Source: a virus
Reading direction: 5' to 3' (one strand)
Virus record (IMG/VR): IMGVR_UViG_3300047157_000049
Coordinates: 1-47,567 of that record
DNA: 47,567 bases
Below the pieces are notes generated by a model. The model ran no database searches. It saw nothing but the letters and a program-made list of their open reading frames with translations, and was not told the DNA's origin. Both the position numbers and the translations under genes were made by a program. Position 1 is the stretch's first letter, and each line of letters starts with the position of its first letter. This document shows, in pieces, positions 27,158-36,127 of the stretch.

Positions 27158-27818
27158 ATCTCTTATATCGTTTACGAGGAGACATTCCTGCTCCTTTATA
27201 TTTTACAACTCTACGTACACCTAAGTCTCCGCCCCTAGCTTTTAACTCAGCTTGTACTACTTCTTGATTGAATAAACTTAAATAATCTGCTGCTGCTTGT
27301 GGATCGGTCCAATCTTTTGCAGGTATTCTAAGTAATCTATACAAAGTCCCATAAACAATTCCATCTCTGTAACTGTTAGAAAAAGTTGTATCAATGTTGC
27401 TAGTAGTTCTGCTTGGCTTTAAAGCCACGCTTAAAAGTAAACCATTAGTGACAGAGCTATTAGGTACTGGAATAACCCAAAAAGTACTTGGGTTTTTTTG
27501 CAAATACACTTGTGGCAAAGATGTTTTATCTCGCCAATCTGGATAATTTAACTCTAAACTTCTAGGACTTATAGGATCTAAATCATCACCATCATAAGTC
27601 ATCCACAAAATTTGATGGACGTCGGTTCCACTTGGTTGATCAAACTCGTATTCATATACACCACTAATTGTTGTAATAGGGTCTAAGTCATATACATAAG
27701 CTTTTGACCTTTCAGCAAACTCTATACAAGCTGACCTTAAAGTAGATTCTACTAAAGAGTCAGGACAATTAGGAACATAGGGTAGTATGTCTTTTACTAA
27801 AGAACTAAAGGATGCCAT
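27135..27818 (-). CDS. Head-tail connector/tail adaptor-like protein
   Basis: The 227-residue protein starts SLVKDILPYVPNCPDSLVES and has ACIEFAERSKAYVYDLDPIT, then a beta-rich middle and YRDGIVYGTLYRLLRIPAKD, and ends in a basic tail (MSPRKRYKRYGSEIDY). Residues 150-200 have the helix-turn-strand layout often found in phage adaptors that sit below the portal. It follows the adaptor-like gene by one base and precedes the GNAT-like gene. Probably a tail tube/adaptor part; not assigned to a named family. Confidence 0.55.
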   Translation of the reverse strand: MASFSSLVKDILPYVPNCPDSLVESTLRSACIEFAERSKAYVYDLDPITTISGVYEYEFDQPSGTDVHQILWMTYDGDDLDPISPRSLELNYPDWRDKTSLPQVYLQKNPSTFWVIPVPNSSVTNGLLLSVALKPSRTTSNIDTTFSNSYRDGIVYGTLYRLLRIPAKDWTDPQAAADYLSLFNQEVVQAELKARGGDLGVRRVVKYKGAGMSPRKRYKRYGSEIDY

Positions 27819-27819
27819 T

Positions 27820-28545
27820 TTATACTCCTAACCCTTGAACAGGGGGTGGAGCAATGTTCTGTCCATTCCTATCAAAGTTTGGGTTAATTAAATTTTTAGA
27901 TGAAATGCCACTAGATACACTATTTAAAAATAGTTGATAGTGTTGGCTAGCTCTTTGTGCATTACCTGCAAACTCAGAGTCTTTCATATAACATCTAAAC
28001 AAAACATAATCTACAAGGGCATTACCATAAATATCATCAATATAAATAGTACTACTTGTAGCACTTAAATCAGTAGGGCTTCTAGAAGTTATTAATTCTA
28101 CGTAAGCGTTTGATCCGGATTTTACACCCGGATACACATAAAACCTTCTTGGGTCATCTGGATCAAAAATATAATGTTTAATTACAGAACCATGAGCTGC
28201 ATCTCCTGTAACAGTAGGATCATGCCAATCAGGTTCTATAGAATTTAAAATGTCTTCATCTACTAGCCTAATTGATTTTTTACCTGTTGCACTGCCACCA
28301 GTAGCACTCATGTTGCGTACTACTTTTATTAAAGACAAAGCTACATCTGGTATAGATTGCTCTGTACCAGTAGCTAATTGTACGTTTGAATGATCAGCTG
28401 AAGCTTGAGGTTTAAAGTTAACTACTTCTCTTTGTGCATCATTTATGTACCTAAGCAATTCAGCTTCAGTCCATCGAACGCCAGTTGTATCCTGCAGGCT
28501 GTCCTGTATTCTGGATATTAAGTTAGCGCCCGTTAGTGTGCCCAT
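27820..28545 (-). CDS. Head-tail adaptor protein (DUF6682-like)
   Basis: The 241-residue protein starts MGTLTGANLISRIQDSLQDT, then GVRWTEAELLRYINDAQREV. The R....LQD......W....LL.YIND.QREV segment matches the start of the DUF6682/phage adaptor family, and PRRFYVYPGVKSGSNAYVEL fits the later strands. It would dock below the portal. Start overlaps the previous stop as TAATG (28543-28547). Located just downstream of the capsid gene cluster, as in other podoviruses. Confidence 0.7.
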   Translation of the reverse strand: MGTLTGANLISRIQDSLQDTTGVRWTEAELLRYINDAQREVVNFKPQASADHSNVQLATGTEQSIPDVALSLIKVVRNMSATGGSATGKKSIRLVDEDILNSIEPDWHDPTVTGDAAHGSVIKHYIFDPDDPRRFYVYPGVKSGSNAYVELITSRSPTDLSATSSTIYIDDIYGNALVDYVLFRCYMKDSEFAGNAQRASQHYQLFLNSVSSGISSKNLINPNFDRNGQNIAPPPVQGLGV

Positions 28546-28862
28546 TATTTCTTAGCGGTTTTCTTTACAGTTTTTTTAGCAGCCGGCTTTTTCTTAGCGG
28601 GTGCTTTACCATCTACATAGGCTTCGTTTATATCAGGTGTAGAGGGATCGTCAGGAATATAATGTCCTTTTTCATCTCTAGCTCTAATAGGTTCGCTTGG
28701 CTTTTTATCTTTAATTGAATGGGGTTTGTGTTCTGTACACCCCTCTTGCAAGCACAATAGGCCTATGTCTTGTCCAACTTCTTTTGGTACGCCAGCTTCC
28801 AGTCTGATTGATGCGCCCCAGGTGGTCGAAATATACCTGTCAATATCTGATATTACTATCAT
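28545..28862 (-). CDS. Small structural protein with Lys/Ala-rich tail (105 aa)
   Basis: The 105-residue protein has a small ordered N-terminus (DIDRYISTTWGASIRLEAGV, then Cys-containing LLCLQEGCTEH) and, from about residue 85, an AKKKPAAKKTVKKTAKK tail like a histone H1 tail. It lies between the capsid terminator and the adaptor gene. The tail could bind DNA at the connector or in the head; this is a guess. Not recognised. Confidence 0.6.
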   Translation of the reverse strand: MIVISDIDRYISTTWGASIRLEAGVPKEVGQDIGLLCLQEGCTEHKPHSIKDKKPSEPIRARDEKGHYIPDDPSTPDINEAYVDGKAPAKKKPAAKKTVKKTAKK

Positions 28863-28872
28863 AATTTACTCC

Positions 28873-28904
28873 TTAAAAAGGGGGTGGCTCAAAATGAACC
28901 ACCC
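28873..28904 (-). terminator. Intrinsic terminator after the capsid gene
   Basis: On the minus strand an inverted repeat (GGGTGGTTCA, 3-base loop, TGAGCCACCC; 28895-28904 pairs with 28882-28891) is followed by CC and a five-T run. It lies 13 bases beyond the capsid stop, before the 105-residue gene. It would lower read-through so that capsid mRNA exceeds downstream tail genes. Confidence 0.8.
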
Positions 28905-28916
28905 ACAAAAACATAC

Positions 28917-30062
28917 TTAGTATGCAACATCCAATCTAATGACACCAAAGTCTTCAACGCCACTATTGTAGTCGCTGTTAAACTTAGGCTTCTTAAGACC
29001 GAAGATTTTACCAATGGAGATACCATTTTGGTTACCATAGTCGAAAGTATCTTCAACTATTTGTGGTAGACCAATATCTGCCATAGCAAGAGCTTGAGCT
29101 CCACAGAATAAACAAGCAGAACCGTTGATGTCAGCATCAGCTCCCCACTTGTATCCAGCAGAACCGGCGTTTGAAGATGTTCCAGTAAGTGCATTCTCTG
29201 TATTAAATACATGTCTGAACTCATGGACCATAACACCGTCAACCATTAGACTTGAAGAACCAGAGAACAAGCTCGATTGTGGTCCTCTTATTCCAGCATT
29301 TCTGACGTTAGCCAAGAAATCTGAATCAAGTTTAAGGTCAGCCATTACTTGAGGTGATACAAATAAATGATATACCTCATCTCCACCTGCGCCTCTTACT
29401 CCACGAATGTAGTTGTCTTTAGCATAAGCTTTAAGAGCAACAATACACTCATAAGTAATGGTGTCAGCTGCAACAGTAGCAGTTACGTCACCAGCAACAA
29501 GTTTACTAGTAGCATCCCATCTTCTATGTCTGTTAGAAGTTGGAGCTGTTACATCTGAACCAAAAACCATGTCGCCAAGATTTTGTCCTGAAGTCAGAAC
29601 AGGTCTCAAAGCACCACTGTTTTTGAGTGTGTAAGAAATACCAGAAAGCGTTAAGAACGCTAATTGGTCAATACGATCTGCCATTGCATAAGCAAGTGCA
29701 TCACGTGAGTTCTCACGGAAATTAACAACTGATTTTTGATCAGCTAATCTACCAGAAAGTCTGTTAGCAAATCTCAATTGATCGAGTTGTACAACAATGT
29801 CGTAGGCTCTTAAAGTCTCTTCATTACCTTCTAAAGTGTTGTCTCCAATGATACCGTCACCAGTCATGTCAGCTAAAAGTGTTAATACAGCTCTAGCTCC
29901 TTTTTCTGATTGAGTAAGTTCAGATATTCTCTGAACCATAGCATTAGATCCGCTACCTGCGAATTGGTTAATGAAAGACATATTCCTAGCGACACGCCAA
30001 AAATCACGAGACCAGATCGTTAATTGTTCGCTGGTCAACGCGCTAAAGTTTGTGTTAGCCAT
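28917..30062 (-). CDS. Major capsid protein (N4-gp56/DUF4043 family)
   Basis: The 381-residue protein starts MANTNFSALTSEQLTIWSRD. The segment RNMSFINQFAGSGSNAMVQR, then ELTQSEKGARAVLTLLADM, GDNTLEGNEE, SGRLADQKSVVNFRENSRD and DRIDQLAFLTLSGI are strong signatures of the N4-gp56/DUF4043 capsid family. ATG 30062 has GGAGG 8 bases upstream and follows a 208-base leader; the in-frame TTG at 30077 is not needed. It makes the icosahedral shell with the scaffold encoded just upstream. It has its own downstream terminator, suggesting high expression. Confidence 0.9.
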   Translation of the reverse strand: MANTNFSALTSEQLTIWSRDFWRVARNMSFINQFAGSGSNAMVQRISELTQSEKGARAVLTLLADMTGDGIIGDNTLEGNEETLRAYDIVVQLDQLRFANRLSGRLADQKSVVNFRENSRDALAYAMADRIDQLAFLTLSGISYTLKNSGALRPVLTSGQNLGDMVFGSDVTAPTSNRHRRWDATSKLVAGDVTATVAADTITYECIVALKAYAKDNYIRGVRGAGGDEVYHLFVSPQVMADLKLDSDFLANVRNAGIRGPQSSLFSGSSSLMVDGVMVHEFRHVFNTENALTGTSSNAGSAGYKWGADADINGSACLFCGAQALAMADIGLPQIVEDTFDYGNQNGISIGKIFGLKKPKFNSDYNSGVEDFGVIRLDVAY

Positions 30063-30270
30063 TGGGCTATCCTCCAAAAAAAATAATACCTAGCCAACTT
30101 ATTGGAGCGGCTATTTACCCGTATACCCTTTTTCGTTGGGGAGACGCTTTCATAATTTTACGAACATGACCTCGATCAGTTTTACGCCGTGATAGGCGAA
30201 AACGTTTTTCAGTGGAACGACCACACTAATTATCGTATTAGTACCGAATTCTTATATCTTATACTAAGCC
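30063..30270 (-). other. Leader between scaffold and capsid genes
   Basis: These 208 bases precede the capsid gene. They contain a strong binding site (GGAGG at 30071-30075 on the minus strand), a palindromic GAAAACGTTTTC at 30198-30209, and an open frame (30115-30225) that would encode a very basic peptide ending KASPQRKRVYG but has no ATG upstream. Such a long untranslated leader is the only one in the late arm. Promoter or stabilising RNA structure are possible; no consensus promoter is clear. Confidence 0.4.
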
Positions 30271-31347
30271 TTAACCAAAGTCACCACGCATTCTGCGCAA
30301 TGTCTCGGCTGGAAGAGCATCAAACTCCTCACTTGATAACAATGATAAATCTATTTTCTTCTCACCTTTTGAATTTGACCCCTCACCTTTCATTGCAGGC
30401 GGTTGAGATTCAGCGGCTTGAAGTTTTTTATTAACTGTTGCTGTTTTTTTCTTAGCTTGAAGCTCCGGATCAACTTTTGCTACCGGCGCCGCATCTGCAG
30501 GTTGTAATAATTCTGGCCTTTTTGCTGCTAAAGTGTAATTTGTAGCTTTTGCTAACGCATCGGCTGCAGAATAACCCTGTACAGTAAACGCATCTCTAAG
30601 ATCTATAACTTCAGCTTGTAAATCTGCATCAAAATCAGCGCTATTTTCGTTTAAAACAGGAAAAGTTGCTTCAATTTCAGCTGCTTTAGCCTGTAATTCA
30701 GTCATTTCTTGGCTTTGTTGCACTGTTTGACCCATTTTTGCTTGAACTTCAAACATAAATTGCTCTTTTTCAGCATTTCTTATCTCATTTCTAAGATCTA
30801 CAGCCTTTTCAGTCTCTCCATTAAGCACTAAATCCTGATATTCAACTTCTTTTGCATTAAAATCGTATTCCGGCGCATTTTCTAAAGCTTTTTGCTCTGC
30901 TTCTGTAGCTTCTTGTAGCTTTTTTTGCATAGCTTTGTTTTTAGCCAAGACTTCATCAAGTCTAGACTTAGGCACCATAGGTGCTTTTACTTTATCTTGT
31001 CCGTCAAGGCTTTGCTCGCTTCCTTCAACTGCTGGAATATCTGGTTGTGGAGCTGGCTCGCTGTCTTCATCCACTCCTTCTTCGCTAAGTGCTTCTGGTT
31101 CAGCTGTTTCTTCTTCCGCAACTTCTGGTTCTGGTTCTTCCGCAACAGCTTCTTCTTCTGGAGCGGCGTCAACTTCTTGTTCGACTTCTTCATTTTCTGC
31201 TTCCTCCTCTGGAGCATCTTCTTCAAAGTTTAAATCTACTTCAAAAGGTTTTGCCTCTTCTTCTGAAACTGCATCTGCCCCCGGCATACCATCTAATACC
31301 AATTCTTCTGGTGCTTCTGCATTATCTTGTTTTTTACTTTTAGCCAT
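30271..31347 (-). CDS. Scaffolding protein
   Basis: The 358-residue protein starts MAKSKKQDNAEAPEELVLDG. Residues 30-100 are extremely Glu-rich (EEDAPEEEAENEEVEQEVD) and the rest is long helix rich in Gln/Lys/Ala (SRLDEVLAKNKAMQKKLQEA), with a basic patch near 305-345 and an end DALPAETLRRMRGDFG. Acidic helical proteins placed between portal and capsid genes are phage scaffolds; the basic C-terminal part would bind capsid protein, as in P22. GGAGG precedes ATG 31347. Confidence 0.8.
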   Translation of the reverse strand: MAKSKKQDNAEAPEELVLDGMPGADAVSEEEAKPFEVDLNFEEDAPEEEAENEEVEQEVDAAPEEEAVAEEPEPEVAEEETAEPEALSEEGVDEDSEPAPQPDIPAVEGSEQSLDGQDKVKAPMVPKSRLDEVLAKNKAMQKKLQEATEAEQKALENAPEYDFNAKEVEYQDLVLNGETEKAVDLRNEIRNAEKEQFMFEVQAKMGQTVQQSQEMTELQAKAAEIEATFPVLNENSADFDADLQAEVIDLRDAFTVQGYSAADALAKATNYTLAAKRPELLQPADAAPVAKVDPELQAKKKTATVNKKLQAAESQPPAMKGEGSNSKGEKKIDLSLLSSEEFDALPAETLRRMRGDFG

Positions 31348-31352
31348 TTCTA

Positions 31353-33458
31353 TTACCTCCTGTAGGTTTCATGGCGGCAGTTGCCAACTTGGCTGCTGCC
31401 TGGGTTTCTGATTGTCCTTCTTCGGACTTCATTAGTCATTCCTGCTAATCTTTCTCGTAGTTCAAGCTCTTCTTGCTTCAACTGAATTTTGCTTTGTAGT
31501 TCCGCAACTTTAAGTTGTGGATCAGAAGCTTCACCTTGTGCTTTTGCCATATTAAGTTGAGCAGTAGATTCAAGGTTTTTGACTTCTGCTTCAAGTTTAG
31601 CAATTTCAAGTTGCGTGCTTCTAATTCTAGATTCCATTTCAAACTGTGCAAGTTGTGCTTGTTCTGGAGTTGGTGGTTCAGTACCTTGCATTTGTCTAAT
31701 ACGCTGTGCAATATTTGCTTTACGTGCAAGATGTGAGTACTCAACAATTAAATCATCTGGTATTGGTACGCCAGCTTTTCTAAGTTCTACTGCTTCTGCA
31801 AATTGTACTTCATCAAAATTATCTCTAGCAGGAGCAGTTGCAATAATAACGTCATACTCACCCAAAGTTAAATCATTTATGATTTGACCTTCAGGAGTAA
31901 CTTGATTTACTGCCATTGGCTCTCTTGGTTTAAATGGATCTGTTTCATCGGTAATTTGGATAACCCGCTCTTCGGTGTAATACCTTTGTACAAGGTTCAA
32001 TACTTTTTCTGCTAAGTATTGTCTTGTTTTTTTCAAATTATCCAAAGGAACTTGAATCATTAAAACGCCACGATTTTGTTTTGCTTGTATAGCAACTCCA
32101 GAAACCTCAGCCCCATCTGTCCCCAACATAGAATCACTTATGCCACTAATTTGTTTTATATTAGCAGCAGCTTTTTGTGCAATTCTATCTAGACCGGTGG
32201 GAATCTGATTTGGCGGTATCTTACCAGGGGGAGTACTACCGCGATTAAACTCGAGTACTAAACCAGTTTCCGCACCGTGTTCTTCTAAATCATCTGCATT
32301 CATTCCTGTTAAAGAACCAGACTCTACAATCCAACCGCTATTAGCAGTTGTGTTAACTATGTGTAGTTCTTGAGATGAAATTTTATTTAACTGTTCTTGT
32401 GGTGAAATTAAATTCCTAACCATTCCAAAAGGTTTACCTCTTCTCCAATATGGAAAGTAAGGTACTAAAGTAAAGTGATCATAAGGGGACCAGTCATCAT
32501 GCAGCACTACTGTGTCTGCTGTTACTGTCCAGCGAACCGCTCGCATTTTTTTCTCTACTATATAAAGGCCATAATCATCAGCAAACTTTTCTCTTTTCTT
32601 TTTGCCCCATTCATAAGGAACATTTCTTTGATCACCTGTTACTGGGTCAACATAAAGTATGCAATCTTTTAATTTATAATGCTGTCTTTCTATAACTCGT
32701 ATAGATCTTAACGCTCTCGCGTCTTCCGGATTGTTCGGATAATCTGCCCCATGATAATTTTCTTTATCAGTATCACCATAAGTTTCATCTTCATACTCCA
32801 TAGAATCTGCACCAAGAGTTGTACCAACTTCAGCAATCATTCTTAACTTGTCTGCTTTTTCTTGTCCGTAGGTTTCTTCAATCTCTTCTATGCTCATCCA
32901 CTTGGTTTCAAAAATTTCATTCCAAGTTCTTGGATCATATTCTTTGGCATCTGGGTCAATAATAATATCTAAAGGGTCTTTAGTTTCTACTCTTACTTCA
33001 CCATTAATGTGATCAGAAAAATCTATACGAACATCAAACCATCCTCTATCTTGAATCAACCCATCAGCAAAAGCTTGGCTTTCTAACCATTCTAATTTGT
33101 TGTTGTCTGCAATTTGCATGTACAGCCTAGAAAGTACATCTGCTGTTTCTTGGTTACCATTTCCTCTAGGTTTAAATTGTACATCTGCTCTTCGCGTACT
33201 TTGTTCGCCAAGAACTGTGTTGACTGTTGGTAAAATAGTGTTGATTGTTAATGCTGGTCGACCCTGATCGTCGAGCGCGGATATGTCAGCTTCGTCCCAC
33301 TGTTCGCCGCGGTAAAATGCGTCGCATTGTTGCGCCATTTCTACATAATCTAAATGCCCATGATCTCTAGCTCGGCTGTAAGCTTCCCATTGTCTTTTAG
33401 CAAGAGTTTGTTCTTCCCCTGCGCCGAGTTTCTTTTTTGGTTTTTTATAACTTGCCAT
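31353..33458 (-). CDS. Portal protein, P22 type
   Basis: The 701-residue protein has a portal core: EQWDEADISALDDQGRPALT, then INTILPTVNTVLGEQSTRRA, LTGMNADDLEEHGAE and ISDSMLGTDGAEVSGVAI, and a long C-terminal coiled coil (ESRIRSTQLEIAKLEAEVKN). This is the P22-like portal family, slightly shorter than P22's 725 residues. The last about 24 residues (VRRRTIRNPGSS onwards) look out of frame. A one-base change near 31424-31430 gives EEGQSETQAAAKLATAAMKP and a stop at 31340 overlapping the scaffold start, a likely original end. Start overlaps the terminase stop as TAATG. It forms the 12-fold DNA gate. Confidence 0.88.
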   Translation of the reverse strand: MASYKKPKKKLGAGEEQTLAKRQWEAYSRARDHGHLDYVEMAQQCDAFYRGEQWDEADISALDDQGRPALTINTILPTVNTVLGEQSTRRADVQFKPRGNGNQETADVLSRLYMQIADNNKLEWLESQAFADGLIQDRGWFDVRIDFSDHINGEVRVETKDPLDIIIDPDAKEYDPRTWNEIFETKWMSIEEIEETYGQEKADKLRMIAEVGTTLGADSMEYEDETYGDTDKENYHGADYPNNPEDARALRSIRVIERQHYKLKDCILYVDPVTGDQRNVPYEWGKKKREKFADDYGLYIVEKKMRAVRWTVTADTVVLHDDWSPYDHFTLVPYFPYWRRGKPFGMVRNLISPQEQLNKISSQELHIVNTTANSGWIVESGSLTGMNADDLEEHGAETGLVLEFNRGSTPPGKIPPNQIPTGLDRIAQKAAANIKQISGISDSMLGTDGAEVSGVAIQAKQNRGVLMIQVPLDNLKKTRQYLAEKVLNLVQRYYTEERVIQITDETDPFKPREPMAVNQVTPEGQIINDLTLGEYDVIIATAPARDNFDEVQFAEAVELRKAGVPIPDDLIVEYSHLARKANIAQRIRQMQGTEPPTPEQAQLAQFEMESRIRSTQLEIAKLEAEVKNLESTAQLNMAKAQGEASDPQLKVAELQSKIQLKQEELELRERLAGMTNEVRRRTIRNPGSSQVGNCRHETYRR

Positions 33459-35104
33459 TAAGCGCTCATTGATGATTTACGTTTTCCATCTTTTACTAAA
33501 TGTTTTAATCCATCTCTCCACGACGGAACATGCTCAGGTCTTTCATAAAATGTAGCAAATTCTGTCATCATTAAACCGATCCACGCCAAGGCATCCACTT
33601 GGTCGTCATGTGTACCATTTGGGAAACGTAATAGTTCTGCAACCATTGGTCCAGTCCAAACAGCATCTTGTGGAAAGTATACCATACCTTGTTGCATTCT
33701 ACCCTGGATTGCCCGTGCACGTAACTCCTTATCTCGCCTACCAACTTTTAAGTCTTTAAAGTAAGCTTCAGATAGGCCCCGTTCTCTTGTTCTTTTTTCT
33801 AGAAACGGCCCCAGGGCCATCTCAATATGACCTCTTTCTATTCCCACTATACCCGGACGCCATAGTTCGTACAAGTCTAAAATTTGTTCTACTAATTCAA
33901 AGCCATCGTACTTACCGCGAACGACGTCAACAACAAATAAATTATCGTATTCATCGACACCGACAACAATACCAACTGAGTAATCGTTCCGGTCACGCTG
34001 TCCGATCGCAAGATCCCACGCGCAGTAGTAACGAAGTTTTGAAGTATCGATTTCATCGAAGTCATAATATGCGATCATGTCGCGGTTAAAGTAATCGCCT
34101 TCGTCAGATACTGGATTCTGTTGGTATAGAGCAGACCAATCGCGCGGGCCGATGGCTTTCCTTATCTGCTCGAGAGCGTCTACATTATATCTCTCCGGGT
34201 GTAAACTTTCACCTGTTTTTCTAAAACTTTCGTCTTCTTCTGCAATGGCTGGGTAGCGAATGACTTCCCATTCGTCTGCGCCTTCTTCTGCTTGGGTCAA
34301 CAAGCGACCGGCCAGGTCGTCGTCGTGCCAACGCGTAAGAATTACAAGTATGCCTCCACCTGGGGATAACCTTGTATAAGCTGTGGATGTATACCAATCC
34401 CAGGTCGCATCTCTGTTATTATCAGATTCTGCATCTTCTCTGTTTTTTACTGGATCATCGATCACCATTACGTGCGCACCTTTACCAGTAATACCACCAC
34501 CAACACCCGCTGCAACATAACCGCCGCCTTGAGTTGTTTGCCATGATTCTACTGACTGAGAATCTTTATCTAGTCTAGATTTTTCAAACACATTTTTGTA
34601 TACTGGTTCTCTAAGCAGTTGACGTACTTTTCGTGAAAAGTTCATAGCCAAAGAGCCTGAATAAGAACAACTTATAAACTCATGCTCGGGATGCCGGCCC
34701 AAGTGCCAGGCAGGGAAAGCAATACTAGCTAACGTAGATTTACCATGTCGAGGCGGCATAAAAAGCATCAGTCTTGGTGATTCTTTATTCGCAACCTGTT
34801 CGCTAAATTTCTCTAGTCGTTGACAAATATCTTTGTGTACCCAACCTGCTTGATAGTCTGTATTAAATCGTTCAACAAATGGGAGTAATCTTTTACGTGC
34901 TAAGACTCTTTTCGCTAATTCTTGTTCTGCTTTTGCTTGAGCAGAAAGTTCTGCTTTTTTTGACTTCTGATCAGTCAGTTTTTGGGGCTCGGGTATTGCT
35001 TCAACTTCGTCAGCTCGACAATATACGCAAATTTCGTCAATAAGAACTAAGTTCTCCGGATAGAGCCCGCGACATCTTTTACATTCAGTCTTCGTTACTT
35101 CCAT
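33458..35104 (-). CDS. terL: Terminase large subunit
   Basis: From ATG 35104 (GGAG 5-6 bases upstream) this gives 548 residues. An N-terminal zinc-finger-like segment (CKRCRG ... CVYC) precedes the ATPase: Walker A MPPRHGKSTL (GKS near 121-123) and Walker B VMVIDDPVK (near 213). The nuclease half has AWDLAIGQRDRNDYS, GIVGIERG and NGTHDDQVDALAW with the acidic residues of the RNase H-like fold. It packages DNA into the head with the small subunit encoded just upstream, which overlaps it by 20 bases. An extra N-terminal CxxC/CxxC module is unusual for terminases. Confidence 0.9.
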   Translation of the reverse strand: MEVTKTECKRCRGLYPENLVLIDEICVYCRADEVEAIPEPQKLTDQKSKKAELSAQAKAEQELAKRVLARKRLLPFVERFNTDYQAGWVHKDICQRLEKFSEQVANKESPRLMLFMPPRHGKSTLASIAFPAWHLGRHPEHEFISCSYSGSLAMNFSRKVRQLLREPVYKNVFEKSRLDKDSQSVESWQTTQGGGYVAAGVGGGITGKGAHVMVIDDPVKNREDAESDNNRDATWDWYTSTAYTRLSPGGGILVILTRWHDDDLAGRLLTQAEEGADEWEVIRYPAIAEEDESFRKTGESLHPERYNVDALEQIRKAIGPRDWSALYQQNPVSDEGDYFNRDMIAYYDFDEIDTSKLRYYCAWDLAIGQRDRNDYSVGIVVGVDEYDNLFVVDVVRGKYDGFELVEQILDLYELWRPGIVGIERGHIEMALGPFLEKRTRERGLSEAYFKDLKVGRRDKELRARAIQGRMQQGMVYFPQDAVWTGPMVAELLRFPNGTHDDQVDALAWIGLMMTEFATFYERPEHVPSWRDGLKHLVKDGKRKSSMSA

Positions 35105-35606
35105 CTGGCTCCAAGTAGTTCGTATCGTTACCGGCAAGTTTCAAAAGTTGCGCATCAGTTAATTTTTCTAACTGTTCTACTTTCTCTACATTTATATTAA
35201 TCATGGTCGCTTGTTCAGGAATGTGTAGACCGTGGAGCTTGCACAACGAATCGACGACGTTCTTTTCTTCCGTCGAGTTGGCTGCTTTTGAATGAGCTTC
35301 TAAGTACATGCCAGTTGCTGTGTTCTTATCGAACTTTACCTCTTCGCGCATTTCATTACGTAGATAGGTTAGAGCTTTTTGCATTTTGGGGGTTTTGAAT
35401 ACTTGATAAACACGGTCCATGTCCTTGTACCCCGCAGCACGTCCGGCGGCTGCTTTGCTCATTCCCCGTAGATGAAACAAAACTAGCCGCTCTTCCTGAA
35501 CCGAAAGCTCGTTAAGTTGTAAACCGGCATAAGGCAGGTGAGATTGTAACTCAGTTCTATCTTGTTCGGTCATATCTGTGGGTCTATCTTCGTCTAGTAA
35601 TCGCAT
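35085..35606 (-). CDS. terS: Terminase small subunit
   Basis: The 173-residue protein has a helix-turn-helix-like N-terminus (SVQEERLVLFHLRGMSKAAA, GRAAGYKDMDRVYQVFKTP), a central helix and a C-terminal coil (VEKVEQLEKLTDAQLLKLAG). These match small terminases that recognise pac/cos DNA and load the large subunit. It overlaps the large subunit gene by 20 bases and follows the HNH gene by 14 bases. Start at ATG 35606; no stronger alternative seen. Confidence 0.75.
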   Translation of the reverse strand: MRLLDEDRPTDMTEQDRTELQSHLPYAGLQLNELSVQEERLVLFHLRGMSKAAAGRAAGYKDMDRVYQVFKTPKMQKALTYLRNEMREEVKFDKNTATGMYLEAHSKAANSTEEKNVVDSLCKLHGLHIPEQATMININVEKVEQLEKLTDAQLLKLAGNDTNYLEPDGSNED

Positions 35607-35620
35607 GCTGAAAGATTATA

Positions 35621-36076
35621 TTAAAAATTTTCCTTGTGTGTAACTATATTTTTACACCACCAATATAATTCATCTTCTGTCATTGTATGCTTAATTAAGT
35701 TAACACGCCAACAAACGAGTTGAATGTTAGTTATCATGTATTCGATGTTGGGGTCAATTCTGTCAATTGAAACATTAGTATTTCGTTTTTCTCCACCCTT
35801 GTGCCACGTCATGATGATCCCGGACAACGCACAACGGCCGTCTTGTTTGTCCCATAAATCATTAAGTTGTTCTGGAGTTATTTCAAATAACATACCCTCT
35901 TCCTTTTCTCTTGAATACTTAAGTTGATTCCATAAATTTTTTAAATATTTATATGGGCTTGAACTTTTGGCAATATTAGTAAGTGACAAAGCACAAGCTC
36001 TACACACTCTTCGGTGATTCTCAAAGTCTTTTTTAGGTAGACTTTTTTCACACCTATCACATACTTTATCCGCCAT
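35621..36076 (-). CDS. HNH endonuclease-like protein
   Basis: The 151-residue protein has an N-terminal zinc-binding part (CDRCEKSLPKKDF ... HRRVCRAC). The HNH core follows: DGRCALSGIIMTWH, NVSIDRIDPNIEYMITNIQL, VCWRVNLIKHTM and ELYWWCKNI. The S.DRID.......N.Q.VC...N..K pattern is that of HNH nucleases related to homing and packaging enzymes. Located directly before the terminase genes it may assist packaging (HNH proteins beside terminases cut DNA at the end of packaging), though a homing role is possible. It is the first gene of the late arm. Confidence 0.8.
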   Translation of the reverse strand: MADKVCDRCEKSLPKKDFENHRRVCRACALSLTNIAKSSSPYKYLKNLWNQLKYSREKEEGMLFEITPEQLNDLWDKQDGRCALSGIIMTWHKGGEKRNTNVSIDRIDPNIEYMITNIQLVCWRVNLIKHTMTEDELYWWCKNIVTHKENF

Positions 36077-36107
36077 AATTTTTTTGTGAAAATTTTTTAG
36101 TAAAAAA

Positions 36108-36116
36108 ACTATACCA
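36108..36116 (-). promoter_or_regulatory. Extended -10-like promoter for the late arm
   Basis: On the minus strand TGGTATAGT matches an extended -10 (TGnTATAAT, one mismatch), 32 bases before the HNH gene's ATG and followed by an AT-rich stretch. No clear -35 is seen, which is common with extended -10 sites. It is a plausible host-sigma70 promoter for the late genes; phage-specific activation cannot be excluded. Confidence 0.4.
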
Positions 36117-36127
36117 TATCACACACT

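Noticed and set aside
30925-31411. Ser-rich plus-strand open frame
   Set aside because: It is the mirror of the acidic scaffold gene (GAA/GAG codons give TTC/CTC), with no ribosome binding site.
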